A stretch of DNA of 64,000 nucleotides, taken from assembly GCF_007828955.1 (NCBI RefSeq), contig NZ_VIVR01000001.1, forward strand, positions 5,146,001-5,210,000. Reading direction: 5' to 3'. The notes beneath the pieces are model-generated. The model made no database searches and was not told the origin of the DNA. It saw only the letters and a list, made by a program, of their open reading frames with translations. Source of the stretch: Kitasatospora atroaurantiaca (GTDB lineage Bacteria; Actinomycetota; Actinomycetes; Streptomycetales; Streptomycetaceae). Position 1 is the first letter of the stretch. Each line of letters starts with the position of its first letter. The position numbers and the translations under genes are program-made. Below, piece by piece: positions 36,890-45,150 of the stretch.

Positions 36890-38956
36890 TCAGGCCACCT
36901 GGGCCCACGCTCCGAACGGGCCGTCCTTGGCCGCCTGCCGGGCGACGTACAGCAGGCCGTCGCAGCCCAGGGCGGCGGCGACCGCGCGGCCGTGCCCGTC
37001 GGTGCCGACCGTCGGCGTGTGGGCCAGCAGGGGCCCGCCGTGGTGCCAGTCGCCGCCGTGTCCGAGGGCGACCCTGCCCTTGGCGTCCCGGACCGCCAGG
37101 GCGCCCGGGGTGGCGGCCACCCGGCCGAAGCCGCCGGGGGGTGTGGACTCGCCGGTGATCCTCCAGGCCTCCGAGCCGGGCCGGCGCTCGGCGGTGAGGA
37201 CCTTCGCGGACTTGGGCTCGCGGTAGTGGAGCCGAAGCGTGCCGTCGGCGGCGAGCAGCGCGGTGACCGGGCCGGAGGGCACCGGCAGGCCGGTCGGCCG
37301 GTCCGGTCTGAGCGGGCCTCCAGGGGTGTCCGAGGCCCAGTGCACGACGGTCTTCCCCGCCGCGAGGACGTGGGTGCGGCCGTCGGCGTCGACCACGGCG
37401 CCGAGGCCGTCCTGGACGGTCTGGCCGGCCTCGGCGGGGAGCGTCAGGGCCGTCCAGGGACCGTCCAGGGTGCGTATGCCGACCGAGCCCGACCAGGTGC
37501 GGGCGATGACCTGCACGGTGCCGTCCGGCAGGGCGAGGCCCAGCGGGTACCCGGCCTCCATCGACTTCACCGGGTCGTCGCCGTCCGGTGTGCCCAGGCT
37601 CTGCCAGGCGCCGAAGGCCCGGTCACTGGCGGAGACCTGGACGCACGTGACGATCTCGCGCCGGTGCCTGGCCTCCTCGAAGGCCGGATCGGTACGGACC
37701 GTGAGCAGCCGCAGCCGCCCGTCGGCCTGGCGCAGCACCTGCAGCTGGCCCTCCAGGCCGCCGCCCTCGATCCGGTGCGGCCCGCTCCAGCCGGAGCCGG
37801 ACTCGACCCAGTAGGCGACCGAGCCGTTCAGCAGGGTGAAGGCCGCCAGCCGCCCGTCCGCCATCGGCTGCAGCCAGTCGCCGCTGCCGGGGGCGCGGTG
37901 GCGGGTGCTCTGCGCCCAGCCGTTGCGCAGCGCGCCGCCGCCGACCTTGCGGTCCCCGCAGCCGGCCGGGTCGCCGCAGTTGCGGTTGTCCGTCCAGCCG
38001 TACGCGTCCAGCAGTCGCACCTTGCGGTCCACGGCGGCCCGGTCCAGGTTGTGCGGCAGCCCGGCGTTCACGTAGCCGAGGTAGCTCTCGACGGAGCCGG
38101 CGCGGGCCTTGCCGCCGCCCCAGTGCCGGGCGAGGGCCGCCTGGGTGAAGTACGCCGAGTAGGTGTGGTCCTGGTGGTCAAGATAGAGCGGGCCGGGGTG
38201 GCCCTTGGGTGGCTGCTGGGAGTGCTCCGGGTTGGGGTCGAGCGTGCGGACCACCGTCGGGCGTACGTGGTCCAGGATCCCGGTCAGCGTCCCGATCAGC
38301 TGGTCGCGGGTGTAGCCGCCGCCGGCCGGCAGGCCGCTGTGCGCGGGCGGCAGGGTGGCGAGCCGCCCGGTCTCGCCGAGCCAGAGCCCGCGCAGGCTCT
38401 CGGGCCGGTGCACGCTCACCGCCCGGGCCTCGACCAGCGCCGGGAAGATCAGCTGCACCTGCGGCGCCGCCCGCAGGGTGTGCTGCTCGACCTGCAGGCC
38501 GTCGAGGTAGCTGACCAGCTGGACGTCCCACGGGCTGTTCTCGTCCCCGGTGGCCATCAGCGCGTACGCGGCGGCCAGGCCGTTGATCCGGGCCCGGGTG
38601 TAGGCGGGGCGGTCGGGCCGGACGCGGTCGTGGCCCGGCTCGGCGTGCAGCACGTTGCGGCCGTCGGACTCGCCGCCGGTGAGGCAGACCGTGACGCAGG
38701 CGGCGCCGGAGGCGACCGACTGGTCGAGGTCGGGATTCATGAAGTACAGGTTGTCGTCGGGGTGGGCGATCACATGGACGAAGCCGAGGCTGCCGGTACC
38801 CCGGGCCAGCCCGGTCCCCGTCACCGCGTCCTGGGCCGGCTCGGACGGCGAAGCGTCGCTGCGGAGGGCCTCCCAGAGGCCGTAGCCCGCCGCGGGTGCC
38901 GCCAGTAGTCCACCGGTCAGCCAGAGCGCGCGGCGTCTGCCGATCGGATTGCCCAT
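36890..38956 (-). CDS. Secreted PIG-L-family deacetylase with beta-propeller-like C-terminus
   Basis: A 688-residue protein with an N-terminal signal of Tat type (GRRRALWLTGGLLAAPAAGY). The PIG-L/LmbE domain (about 55-310) has the zinc motif AHPDDNLYF (usual form AHPDDE; the E is N here), TVCLTGGESDG, and the second histidine motif DHQDH. The C-terminal ~370 residues are Trp/Gly-rich repeats resembling a lectin-like propeller. It probably removes N-acetyl groups from an extracellular amino sugar. First gene of the PIG-L / YfhO / GT2 / GtrA set; ATG follows GGGGGATCAAGAA. Confidence 0.85.
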   Translation of the reverse strand: MGNPIGRRRALWLTGGLLAAPAAGYGLWEALRSDASPSEPAQDAVTGTGLARGTGSLGFVHVIAHPDDNLYFMNPDLDQSVASGAACVTVCLTGGESDGRNVLHAEPGHDRVRPDRPAYTRARINGLAAAYALMATGDENSPWDVQLVSYLDGLQVEQHTLRAAPQVQLIFPALVEARAVSVHRPESLRGLWLGETGRLATLPPAHSGLPAGGGYTRDQLIGTLTGILDHVRPTVVRTLDPNPEHSQQPPKGHPGPLYLDHQDHTYSAYFTQAALARHWGGGKARAGSVESYLGYVNAGLPHNLDRAAVDRKVRLLDAYGWTDNRNCGDPAGCGDRKVGGGALRNGWAQSTRHRAPGSGDWLQPMADGRLAAFTLLNGSVAYWVESGSGWSGPHRIEGGGLEGQLQVLRQADGRLRLLTVRTDPAFEEARHRREIVTCVQVSASDRAFGAWQSLGTPDGDDPVKSMEAGYPLGLALPDGTVQVIARTWSGSVGIRTLDGPWTALTLPAEAGQTVQDGLGAVVDADGRTHVLAAGKTVVHWASDTPGGPLRPDRPTGLPVPSGPVTALLAADGTLRLHYREPKSAKVLTAERRPGSEAWRITGESTPPGGFGRVAATPGALAVRDAKGRVALGHGGDWHHGGPLLAHTPTVGTDGHGRAVAAALGCDGLLYVARQAAKDGPFGAWAQVA

Positions 38957-39044
38957 TTCTTGATCCCCCGTGAAGAAAGCATGAATTCCCGTCGGATATT
39001 ACCGAATGGTCCTGCTTCGCTCGAACGTCGGTCCGGTCGCGTTC

Positions 39045-39060
39045 GTCCGAATAGTGGACA
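39045..39060. promoter_or_regulatory. GTCC-N7-GGAC dyad upstream of leuB
   Basis: GTCCGAATAGTGGACA lies 42-57 nt upstream of the leuB start. It matches the dyad upstream of leuC (53667-53682) at 13 of 16 positions. Candidate operator shared by the leu genes, possibly for NdgR. Confidence 0.5.
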
Positions 39061-39101
39061 TGGAGGTGTCAGCCTCTGGGACGCGGAGTACTGTCGACCG
39101 C

Positions 39102-40139
39102 ATGTCTCGAAGCCTTCGTCTCGCAGTGATCCCCGGTGACGGCATCGGCCAGGAAGTCGTGGCCGAGGGCCTCAAGGTGCTCGCCGCCGCCCTCCCCGCC
39201 GACGTCAAGGTCGAGACCACCGAGTACGACCTCGGTGCCCGGCTCTACCACCGCACCGGCGAGACCCTGCCGGACAGTGTGCTGGAGGAGCTGAAGAACC
39301 AGGACGCGATCCTGCTCGGCGCCATCGGCGACCCGAGCGTCCCGTCCGGTGTGCTGGAGCGCGGGCTGCTGCTCAAGCTGCGCTTCGCCTTCGACCACCA
39401 CATCAACCTCCGCCCGGGCAAGCTCTTCCCCGGCGTGAAGTCCCCGCTGGCCGGCGACCCGAAGATCGACTTCGTGGTCGTCCGCGAGGGCACCGAGGGC
39501 CCGTACGTCGGCAACGGCGGCACCCTGCGCACCGGGACGCCGCAGGAGGTGGCCACCGAGGTCAGCCTCAACACCGCCTTCGGCATCGAGCGGGTCGTCC
39601 GCGACGCGTACCGCCGTGCGGCCGCCCGTCCGCGCAAGAAGCTGACGCTGGTCCACAAGAACAACGTGCTGGTCCACGCCGGCCACCTGTGGACCCGGAT
39701 CTTCGAGCAGGTCGGCCGGGAGTTCCCCGAGGTCACCACCGACTACCTGCACGTCGACGCCGCGACGATCTTCTTCGTCACCCAGCCCGAGCGCTTCGAC
39801 GTGATCGTCACCGACAACCTCTTCGGCGACATCCTGACCGACCTCGCCGCGGCCGTCACCGGCGGCATCGGCCTGGCGGCCTCCGGCAACATCAACCCCA
39901 GCGGCGACTTCCCGTCGATGTTCGAGCCGGTCCACGGCTCGGCCCCCGACATCGCCGGCCAGGGCAAGGCCGACCCGACGGCCACCGTGCTGTCCGTCGC
40001 CATGCTGCTGGAGCACCTCGGCTTCACCGCCGAGGCGGCCAAGGTCGAGGCCGCCGTGGCCGCCGACCTCGCCGAGCGCTCCGGCACCCGTTCCACCTCG
40101 CAGGTCGGCGACGCGCTCGCCGCCCGAGTATCCGGCTGA
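39102..40139 (+). CDS. leuB: 3-isopropylmalate dehydrogenase
   Basis: A 345-residue NAD-dependent dehydrogenase of leucine synthesis, also able to act on methylmalate in the citramalate route to isoleucine. N-terminal AVIPGDGIGQEVVAEGL, substrate arginines around FAFDHHINLRPGKLF, and the Mg-binding aspartates in DNLFGDILTDLAA. ATG 39102 fits the family; an in-frame ATG at 39060 would add 14 residues without a ribosome site. Separated from ilvE by a hairpin. Confidence 0.95.
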   Translation: MSRSLRLAVIPGDGIGQEVVAEGLKVLAAALPADVKVETTEYDLGARLYHRTGETLPDSVLEELKNQDAILLGAIGDPSVPSGVLERGLLLKLRFAFDHHINLRPGKLFPGVKSPLAGDPKIDFVVVREGTEGPYVGNGGTLRTGTPQEVATEVSLNTAFGIERVVRDAYRRAAARPRKKLTLVHKNNVLVHAGHLWTRIFEQVGREFPEVTTDYLHVDAATIFFVTQPERFDVIVTDNLFGDILTDLAAAVTGGIGLAASGNINPSGDFPSMFEPVHGSAPDIAGQGKADPTATVLSVAMLLEHLGFTAEAAKVEAAVAADLAERSGTRSTSQVGDALAARVSG

Positions 40140-40179
40140 CGGGCCGGCAACACCTTCACAGCTGCGACGCCAGCTGTTC

Positions 40180-40221
40180 GGCACGGCCCTCTAGATGCGA
40201 CTATCAACAGTGGGCCGTGCC
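40180..40221. terminator. Hairpin between leuB and ilvE
   Basis: GGCACGGCCC pairs perfectly with GGGCCGTGCC across a 22-nt loop, 40 nt past the leuB stop and 63 nt before ilvE. It may be a partial terminator or part of the ilvE promoter region. Confidence 0.5.
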
Positions 40222-40284
40222 TTCGTGTGTTCGATCACCGGTGGGCGAGGCCCGGACCAACCCCACGGTGAAGGACAGACAGTC

Positions 40285-41397
40285 ATGAGTACGCCCACCC
40301 AGGCGCCCATCACGTTCGACCTCAAGCCCTCCGCTCACCCGCTGTCCGATGCGGAGCGCGAGGCCCGGCTGGCCAATCCCGGTTTCGGCCGGGTCTTCAC
40401 CGACCACATGGTCACCATCCGCTACACGGAGGGCCGCGGCTGGCACGACGCCCAGCTGACGCCGTACGCGCCGCTCGAGATCGACCCGGCCAACATGACG
40501 CTGCACTACGGCCAGGCGATCTTCGAGGGCCTCAAGGCCTACCGCCAGGCCGACGGCTCCATCGCGACCTTCCGGCCCACCGCCAACGCCGAGCGCTTCC
40601 AGGCCTCCGCCCGCCGCCTCGCCATGCCCGAGCTGCCCACCGAGGCCTTCGTCGAGGCCGTCGAGCTGCTCGTCCAGCAGGACCAGGCGTGGGTCCCCAG
40701 CGAGCCCGAGCAGAGCCTCTACCTGCGGCCGTTCATGTTCGCCACCGAGGTCGGCCTGGGTGTCCGCCCGGCCAACGAGTACCTCTTCATGATCATTGCC
40801 TCCCCGGCCGGCGCCTACTTCCCCGGCGGGGTCAAGCCGGTCTCGGTCTGGCTCTCCGAGGAGTACGTCCGCGCGGCTCCCGGTGGCACCGGCACCGCCA
40901 AGTGCGCCGGCAACTACGCCGCCTCGCTGGTCGCCCAGGCCCAGGCCGCGGAGAAGGGCTGCGACCAGGTCGTCTGGCTCGACGCCGCCGAGCACCGGTG
41001 GATCGAGGAGATGGGGGGCATGAACCTGTACTTCGTCTTCGGCGAGGGCAAGGACGCCCGCATCGTCACGCCCGAGCTCTCCGGCGCGCTGCTCCCCGGC
41101 ATCACCCGTGACTCGCTGCTGACGATGGCCGCGGACCTCGGCTACGCCGTCGAGGAGCGCCGTATCTCCACCGACGAGTGGAAGCAGGGCAACGTCGACG
41201 GCACCCTCACCGAGGTCTTCGCCTGCGGCACCGCCGCCGTCATCACCCCCGTCGGCTCGGTCAAGTCCGCCCGCGCGGACTGGACCGTCGCCGACGGCAA
41301 CCCGGGCCCGATCACCATGGAGCTCCGCAAGACCCTCCTCGCCGTCCAGGGCGGCCAGTCCCCGGACACCCACGGCTGGCTCCACACCATCGTCTGA
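40285..41397 (+). CDS. ilvE: Branched-chain amino acid aminotransferase
   Basis: A 370-residue PLP class IV transaminase that performs the last step of Val, Leu and Ile synthesis and also starts their breakdown. Motifs: LHYGQAIFEGLKAY near the active site, the PLP lysine in GTAKCAGNYAASL, and EMGGMNLYFVF with ACGTAAVITPVG. ATG 40285 follows GAAGGACAGACAGTC; the longer frame is unlikely. It is followed by a tandem repeat and an inverted repeat that probably ends the mRNA. Confidence 0.96.
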   Translation: MSTPTQAPITFDLKPSAHPLSDAEREARLANPGFGRVFTDHMVTIRYTEGRGWHDAQLTPYAPLEIDPANMTLHYGQAIFEGLKAYRQADGSIATFRPTANAERFQASARRLAMPELPTEAFVEAVELLVQQDQAWVPSEPEQSLYLRPFMFATEVGLGVRPANEYLFMIIASPAGAYFPGGVKPVSVWLSEEYVRAAPGGTGTAKCAGNYAASLVAQAQAAEKGCDQVVWLDAAEHRWIEEMGGMNLYFVFGEGKDARIVTPELSGALLPGITRDSLLTMAADLGYAVEERRISTDEWKQGNVDGTLTEVFACGTAAVITPVGSVKSARADWTVADGNPGPITMELRKTLLAVQGGQSPDTHGWLHTIV

Positions 41398-41400
41398 CGG

Positions 41401-41445
41401 GCCAACCCCGGCCAGTACGGCCAACCCCGGCCAGTGCGGCCAACC
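41401..41445. repeat. Tandem 19-bp repeat after ilvE
   Basis: GCCAACCCCGGCCAGTACG and GCCAACCCCGGCCAGTGCG, then a partial GCCAACC, directly before inverted repeat copy 4. Confidence 0.75.
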
Positions 41446-41448
41446 ACA

Positions 41449-41522
41449 AGGGGCGCGGGGAACTGCGCGAAACGGAAGGCTCGGGCGGTCACCTTCCGAC
41501 TCGCGCAGTTCCCCGCGCCCCT
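41449..41522. repeat. Inverted repeat family A, copy 4 (after ilvE)
   Basis: Perfect 22-bp arms beginning AGGGGCGCGGGGAACTGCGC around a GGAAGG...CCTTCC core. It lies 52 nt past the ilvE stop and upstream of the cimA leader. Confidence 0.75.
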
Positions 41523-41592
41523 GACGGTGGTCGGCCCTTCGCCGCAGCAGGCCCCGCGTCTCGCGATGCGGAACGTGCGGGCCGGATTCCGG

Positions 41593-41664
41593 ATGGTGTG
41601 CCAGACTCCGAGTGTGTCCTCGCTCGCGCTCATTATTGGCAGCAGGCGCGCCGGTCCGCAGTGA
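41593..41664 (+). CDS. Probable cimA leader peptide with Leu/Ile-Ile codons
   Basis: A short ORF of 23 codons from ATG 41593 (or 16 from GTG 41614) whose C-terminal part reads SSLALIIGSRRAGPQ and ends at TGA 41664. The codons CTC GCG CTC ATT ATT are followed by a hairpin (41666-41692), then a GC hairpin with a T-tract (41718-41750), then cimA 124 nt later. This is the layout of an amino-acid attenuator. The use of ATT twice is striking in this high-GC genome. No strong ribosome site is visible, which lowers certainty. Confidence 0.7.
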   Translation: MVCQTPSVSSLALIIGSRRAGPQ

Positions 41665-41665
41665 C

Positions 41666-41692
41666 CACTCCGCACGACCCGAATGCGGAGTG
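41666..41692 (+). promoter_or_regulatory. Hairpin between the cimA leader ORF and its terminator
   Basis: CACTCCGCA (41666-41674) pairs perfectly with TGCGGAGTG (41684-41692). It starts two bases after the leader stop codon and could be the pause or antitermination partner. Confidence 0.6.
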
Positions 41693-41717
41693 ACCACAGT
41701 GTCCAGACCCGCGCGCA

Positions 41718-41750
41718 GACCTCTCGCATCCGCGAGGGGTCTTTTGTTTT
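41718..41750 (+). terminator. Attenuator terminator upstream of cimA
   Basis: GACCTCTCGC pairs with GCGAGGGGTC (one G-U) across ATCC, followed by TTTTGTTTT. T-tracts are rare in this window; the ilvB attenuator, the cimA leader, 49462 and 52751 are the clearest cases. Confidence 0.8.
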
Positions 41751-41873
41751 CCCCGGACCGGCCGGAGCCCCCACAAGGGGCCCGGGGACATCGGGAGCGC
41801 GCGGGATGCTGGACAGTGGAGCCGGATTCGACCCGGCAGCAGCAGTAACTCCCCGAACGGAGAACCCAGGGCC

Positions 41874-43469
41874 ATGAGTCACCCCGACGACAGCTTCCAC
41901 GTCTTCGACACCACCCTGCGCGACGGCGCGCAGCGCGAGGGCATCAACCTCACCGTCGCCGACAAGCTGACCATCGCCCGGCACCTGGACGAGTTCGGCG
42001 TCGGCTTCATCGAGGGCGGCTGGCCTGGCGCCAACCCGCGTGACACCGAGTTCTTCGCCCGCGCGGCCGCCGAACTCGACCTCCAGACCGCCCAGCTGGT
42101 CGCCTTCGGAGCCACCCGCCGGGCCGGCGGCAAGGCCGCCGAGGACGCCCAGCTCGCCGCCCTGGTCAACTCGGGCGCACCCGTCGTCACCCTGGTGGCC
42201 AAGTCGCACGACCGCCACGTCGAACTGGCCCTGCGCACCACCCTGGACGAGAACCTGGAGATGGTCCGGGACAGCGTCGAGTACCTGCGCTCCCAGGGCC
42301 GCCGGGTCTTCATCGACTGCGAGCACTTCTTCGACGGGTACAAGGCCAACCGCGAGTACGCCCTCTCGGTGGTCCGTACCGCCCACCAGGCCGGTGCCGA
42401 CGTGGTCGTGCTCTGCGACACCAACGGCGGCATGCTCCCGGCCGGCGTCCGCGACATCGTCGCCGACGTGCTCCGGCAGACCGGCGCCCGGCTCGGCATC
42501 CACGCCCAGGACGACACCGGCTGCGCCGTCGCCAACACCCTGGCCGCCGTGGACGCCGGTGCCACCCACGTCCAGTGCACCGCCAACGGCTACGGCGAGC
42601 GGGTCGGCAACGCCAACCTATTCCCGGTGGTCGGGGCCCTGGAGCTCAAGTACGGCAAGCAGGTCCTCCCGGAGGGCAGGCTCGCCGAGATGACCCGGAT
42701 CTCGCACGCGATCGCCGAGGTGGTCAACCTCGCGCCGTCCACCCACCAGCCGTACGTCGGCTTCTCCGCCTTCGCCCACAAGGCGGGCCTGCACGCCTCG
42801 GCCATCAAGGTCGACCCGGACCTGTACCAGCACATCGCCCCGGAGCTGGTCGGCAACACCATGCGGATGCTGGTCTCCGACATGGCCGGCCGGGCCTCCA
42901 TCGAGCTCAAGGGCAAGGAGCTCGGCTACGACCTCTCCGCCGACCGCGACCTGGTCGGCCGGGTGGTCGCCAAGGTCAAGGAGCAGGAGAACCTGGGCTT
43001 CACCTACGAGGCCGCCGACGCCTCCTTCGAGCTGCTGCTCCGCGACGAGGTGCGGGGCACCCGCGAGCGCTTCTTCACCCTGGAGTCCTGGCGCACCATC
43101 AGCGAGCAGCAGCCGGACGGTCTGGCGGGGAACGAGGCGACCGTCAAGCTCTGGGCCAAGGGTGAGCGCAGGATCGCCACCGGCGAGGGCAACGGCCCGG
43201 TCGACGCGCTCGACAGGGCTCTGCGTGCCGCGCTGGAACACATCTACCCGCAGCTGGCCAAGATGGAGCTGGTGGACTACAAGGTCCGCATCCTGGAGGG
43301 CCAGCACGGCACCGGCTCCAAGACCCGCGTGCTGATCGAGAGCACCGACTCCACCGCCACCTGGTCCACCGTCGGCGTCGCGGACAACGTGATCGCCGCC
43401 TCCTGGCTGGCACTTGAGGACGCCTACACCTACGGGCTGCTCCGCGCGGGCCTCGACCCGAGCAGCTGA
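41874..43469 (+). CDS. cimA: (R)-citramalate synthase
   Basis: A 531-residue enzyme condensing pyruvate and acetyl-CoA to citramalate, the entry of the threonine-independent route to isoleucine. N-terminal HMGL/IPMS barrel with FDTTLRDGAQREGI; the metal site HAQDDTGCAVANTL; C-terminal LeuA dimer / regulatory domain from about 390 (ATVKLWAKGERRIATGEGNG). The FIEGGWPGANPRDTEFF signature is that of the CimA subfamily, not LeuA. It lies behind its own leader/attenuator. LeuCD and LeuB, needed next, are in the same window. Confidence 0.92.
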   Translation: MSHPDDSFHVFDTTLRDGAQREGINLTVADKLTIARHLDEFGVGFIEGGWPGANPRDTEFFARAAAELDLQTAQLVAFGATRRAGGKAAEDAQLAALVNSGAPVVTLVAKSHDRHVELALRTTLDENLEMVRDSVEYLRSQGRRVFIDCEHFFDGYKANREYALSVVRTAHQAGADVVVLCDTNGGMLPAGVRDIVADVLRQTGARLGIHAQDDTGCAVANTLAAVDAGATHVQCTANGYGERVGNANLFPVVGALELKYGKQVLPEGRLAEMTRISHAIAEVVNLAPSTHQPYVGFSAFAHKAGLHASAIKVDPDLYQHIAPELVGNTMRMLVSDMAGRASIELKGKELGYDLSADRDLVGRVVAKVKEQENLGFTYEAADASFELLLRDEVRGTRERFFTLESWRTISEQQPDGLAGNEATVKLWAKGERRIATGEGNGPVDALDRALRAALEHIYPQLAKMELVDYKVRILEGQHGTGSKTRVLIESTDSTATWSTVGVADNVIAASWLALEDAYTYGLLRAGLDPSS

Positions 43470-43480
43470 CGCAAGCGGGC

Positions 43481-43566
43481 AACCCAACGGGGGCGCGGAG
43501 AACTGCGCGATCAACCGTGCACTACGTCGTGCGCTGATCGCGCAGTTCCCCGCGCCCCCTCGGGTT
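43481..43566. repeat. Inverted repeat family A, copy 5 (between convergent cimA and cvnD)
   Basis: Arms from AACCCAACGGGGGCGCGGAG to its complement ending CGGGTT, core ACCGTGCACTACGTCGTGCG. Probable bidirectional terminator. Confidence 0.75.
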
Positions 43567-43571
43567 CGCCC

Positions 43572-44153
43572 TTAGCGCAGGCGGGCCAGCAGCGCGTGTT
43601 CGACGAGGGTGATGAGGGCGCTCTTGGCGCTGTCCCGACGGCGGGCGTCGAGCGCGATGACCGGGGTGTCGGGGCCGAGCTGGAGGGCTTCGCGGACCTC
43701 GTCGGCGGTGTGGGGCTGGTGGCCGTCGAAGCCGTTGAGGGCGACGACGAACGGCAGTCCGCTGTTCTCGAAGTAGTCGAGTGCCGGGAAGCAGTCGGCG
43801 AGGCGGCGGGTGTCGACCAGGACGACGGCGCCGATGGCGCCGCGGACGAGGTCGTCCCACATGAACCAGAAGCGGTCCTGGCCGGGGGTGCCGAAGAGGT
43901 AGAGGATCAGGTCTTCGTCGAGGGTGATTCGGCCGAAGTCCATGGCGACGGTGGTCGTCGTCTTGCCCGCGGTGTGGGTGAGGTCGTCGATGCCTGCCGA
44001 GGCAGAGGTCATGACGGCTTCGGTCCGCAGCGGGTTGATCTCGGAGACGGCACCGACGAGGGTGGTCTTGCCGACGCCGAAGCCGCCTGCGACGACGATC
44101 TTCGCGGAGGTGGTGGCGCGGCTGGGCGCCGCGTTAGAGCTTGCGAAGTCCAC
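43572..44153 (-). CDS. cvnD: Conservon GTPase-like ATP/GTP-binding protein (CvnD)
   Basis: A 193-residue small GTPase-like protein. P-loop GGFGVGKTTLVGAV, a TTVAMDFGRI switch region, GTPGQDRFWFMWDDL (G3), and VALNGFDGH in place of NKxD. Conservon CvnD proteins are thought to switch with the other Cvn partners at the membrane, in a G-protein-coupled-like complex that affects development. GTG 44153 overlaps the end of cvnC by 20 nt. Last gene of cvnABCD. Confidence 0.92.
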   Translation of the reverse strand: MDFASSNAAPSRATTSAKIVVAGGFGVGKTTLVGAVSEINPLRTEAVMTSASAGIDDLTHTAGKTTTTVAMDFGRITLDEDLILYLFGTPGQDRFWFMWDDLVRGAIGAVVLVDTRRLADCFPALDYFENSGLPFVVALNGFDGHQPHTADEVREALQLGPDTPVIALDARRRDSAKSALITLVEHALLARLR

Positions 44154-44583
44154 TGAGGACCCTTTCGAGCAGCGTGACGTCGGGCTGGTTGCCGGATTCG
44201 CCTCCGGCGGCGGGCTGGTGGATGGCGACGAGACCGGCCTCGGCCAGGTCGGCGACGAGAATGCGGGCGACCCCGAGCGGTACACCGGCCAGTGCGGAGA
44301 TCTCCGCCACGGACTTGACGTCGCGGCAGAGGTTCACGATCCGCGCGTGCTCCGGCAGCAGGCCGCCGGTGCGCTCCGCCGAACCGGTGGTCGAGATCAG
44401 CGCCTCGATCGCCAGCTGGTAGCGCGGCCGGGTGCGGCCACCGGTCATCGCGTACGGGCGAACCAGCGGCTGCTGCTCGTAGCCGTCGGACTGCTGGCCG
44501 CCGTAGCCACCACCGGCCTGCTGGCCGCCATAGCCACTGCCGTACCCGCTGCCGTAGCCGGCGGGTGTCGGGGGCGGGGTCAT
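44134..44583 (-). CDS. cvnC: DUF742 conservon protein (CvnC)
   Basis: A 149-residue protein with a Gly/Tyr/Gln-rich N-terminus (GYGSGYGSGYGGQQAGGGYG) and a winged-helix-like DUF742 domain (RPRYQLAIEALISTTGSAER onward, with VPLGVARILVADLAEAGLV). In conservons it bridges the other components. It lies 143 nt after cvnB and overlaps cvnD by 20 nt. Confidence 0.92.
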   Translation of the reverse strand: MTPPPTPAGYGSGYGSGYGGQQAGGGYGGQQSDGYEQQPLVRPYAMTGGRTRPRYQLAIEALISTTGSAERTGGLLPEHARIVNLCRDVKSVAEISALAGVPLGVARILVADLAEAGLVAIHQPAAGGESGNQPDVTLLERVLSGLRKL

Positions 44584-44726
44584 GAGTCCTCCTTGTGCTG
44601 CAGCCGTCCGCAGCAGGTTCCAGCTGGGTGAGTGCCAGCTGAGGCGGTGTCAGCCGCCCCGGAGGGCGGCTGGAGACGGGGCGCCGGACCTGGTCGGTCA
44701 GCCCGGCGCATCGGGGGGTCGTTTGG

Positions 44727-45140
44727 TCAGTGCAGCAGGCTGCCCTGAAGTTCTGCGCGAAGAGCGGGGGTGAGGACGGCGCCGGCGCGGTCGACGAGGA
44801 GTGCCATTTCGTAGCCGACGAGGCCGATGTCGGAGTCGGGGGCGGCGAGGACGGCGAGGGAGGAGCCGTCGCTGACCGCCATGAGGAAGAGGAAGCCGCG
44901 CTCCATTTCGACGACGGTCTGGTTGACGTCGCCGCCCTCGAAGATCCGGGACGCGCCCGAGGTCAGCGAGGTGAGGCCGGAGGCGACTGCGGCGAGCTGG
45001 TCGGCGCGGTCCCGGGGGAAGCCTTCGGACATCGCGAGCAGGAGACCGTCGGCGGAGACCACCACTGTGTGGGACACCCCGGGGGTGTTGTCCACGAAAT
45101 TGGTGATCAGCCAGTTCAGGTTCTGTGCGGCCTGGCTCAT
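44727..45140 (-). CDS. cvnB: Roadblock/LC7-domain protein (CvnB)
   Basis: A 137-residue Roadblock/LC7 protein (MSQAAQNLNWLITNFVDNTP; VSADGLLLAMSEG). These proteins act as GTPase-activating partners of CvnD-type GTPases, by analogy to MglB. ATG 45140, 10 nt after the cvnA stop, in the same operon. Confidence 0.93.
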   Translation of the reverse strand: MSQAAQNLNWLITNFVDNTPGVSHTVVVSADGLLLAMSEGFPRDRADQLAAVASGLTSLTSGASRIFEGGDVNQTVVEMERGFLFLMAVSDGSSLAVLAAPDSDIGLVGYEMALLVDRAGAVLTPALRAELQGSLLH

Positions 45141-45150
45141 CTGACTCAAC

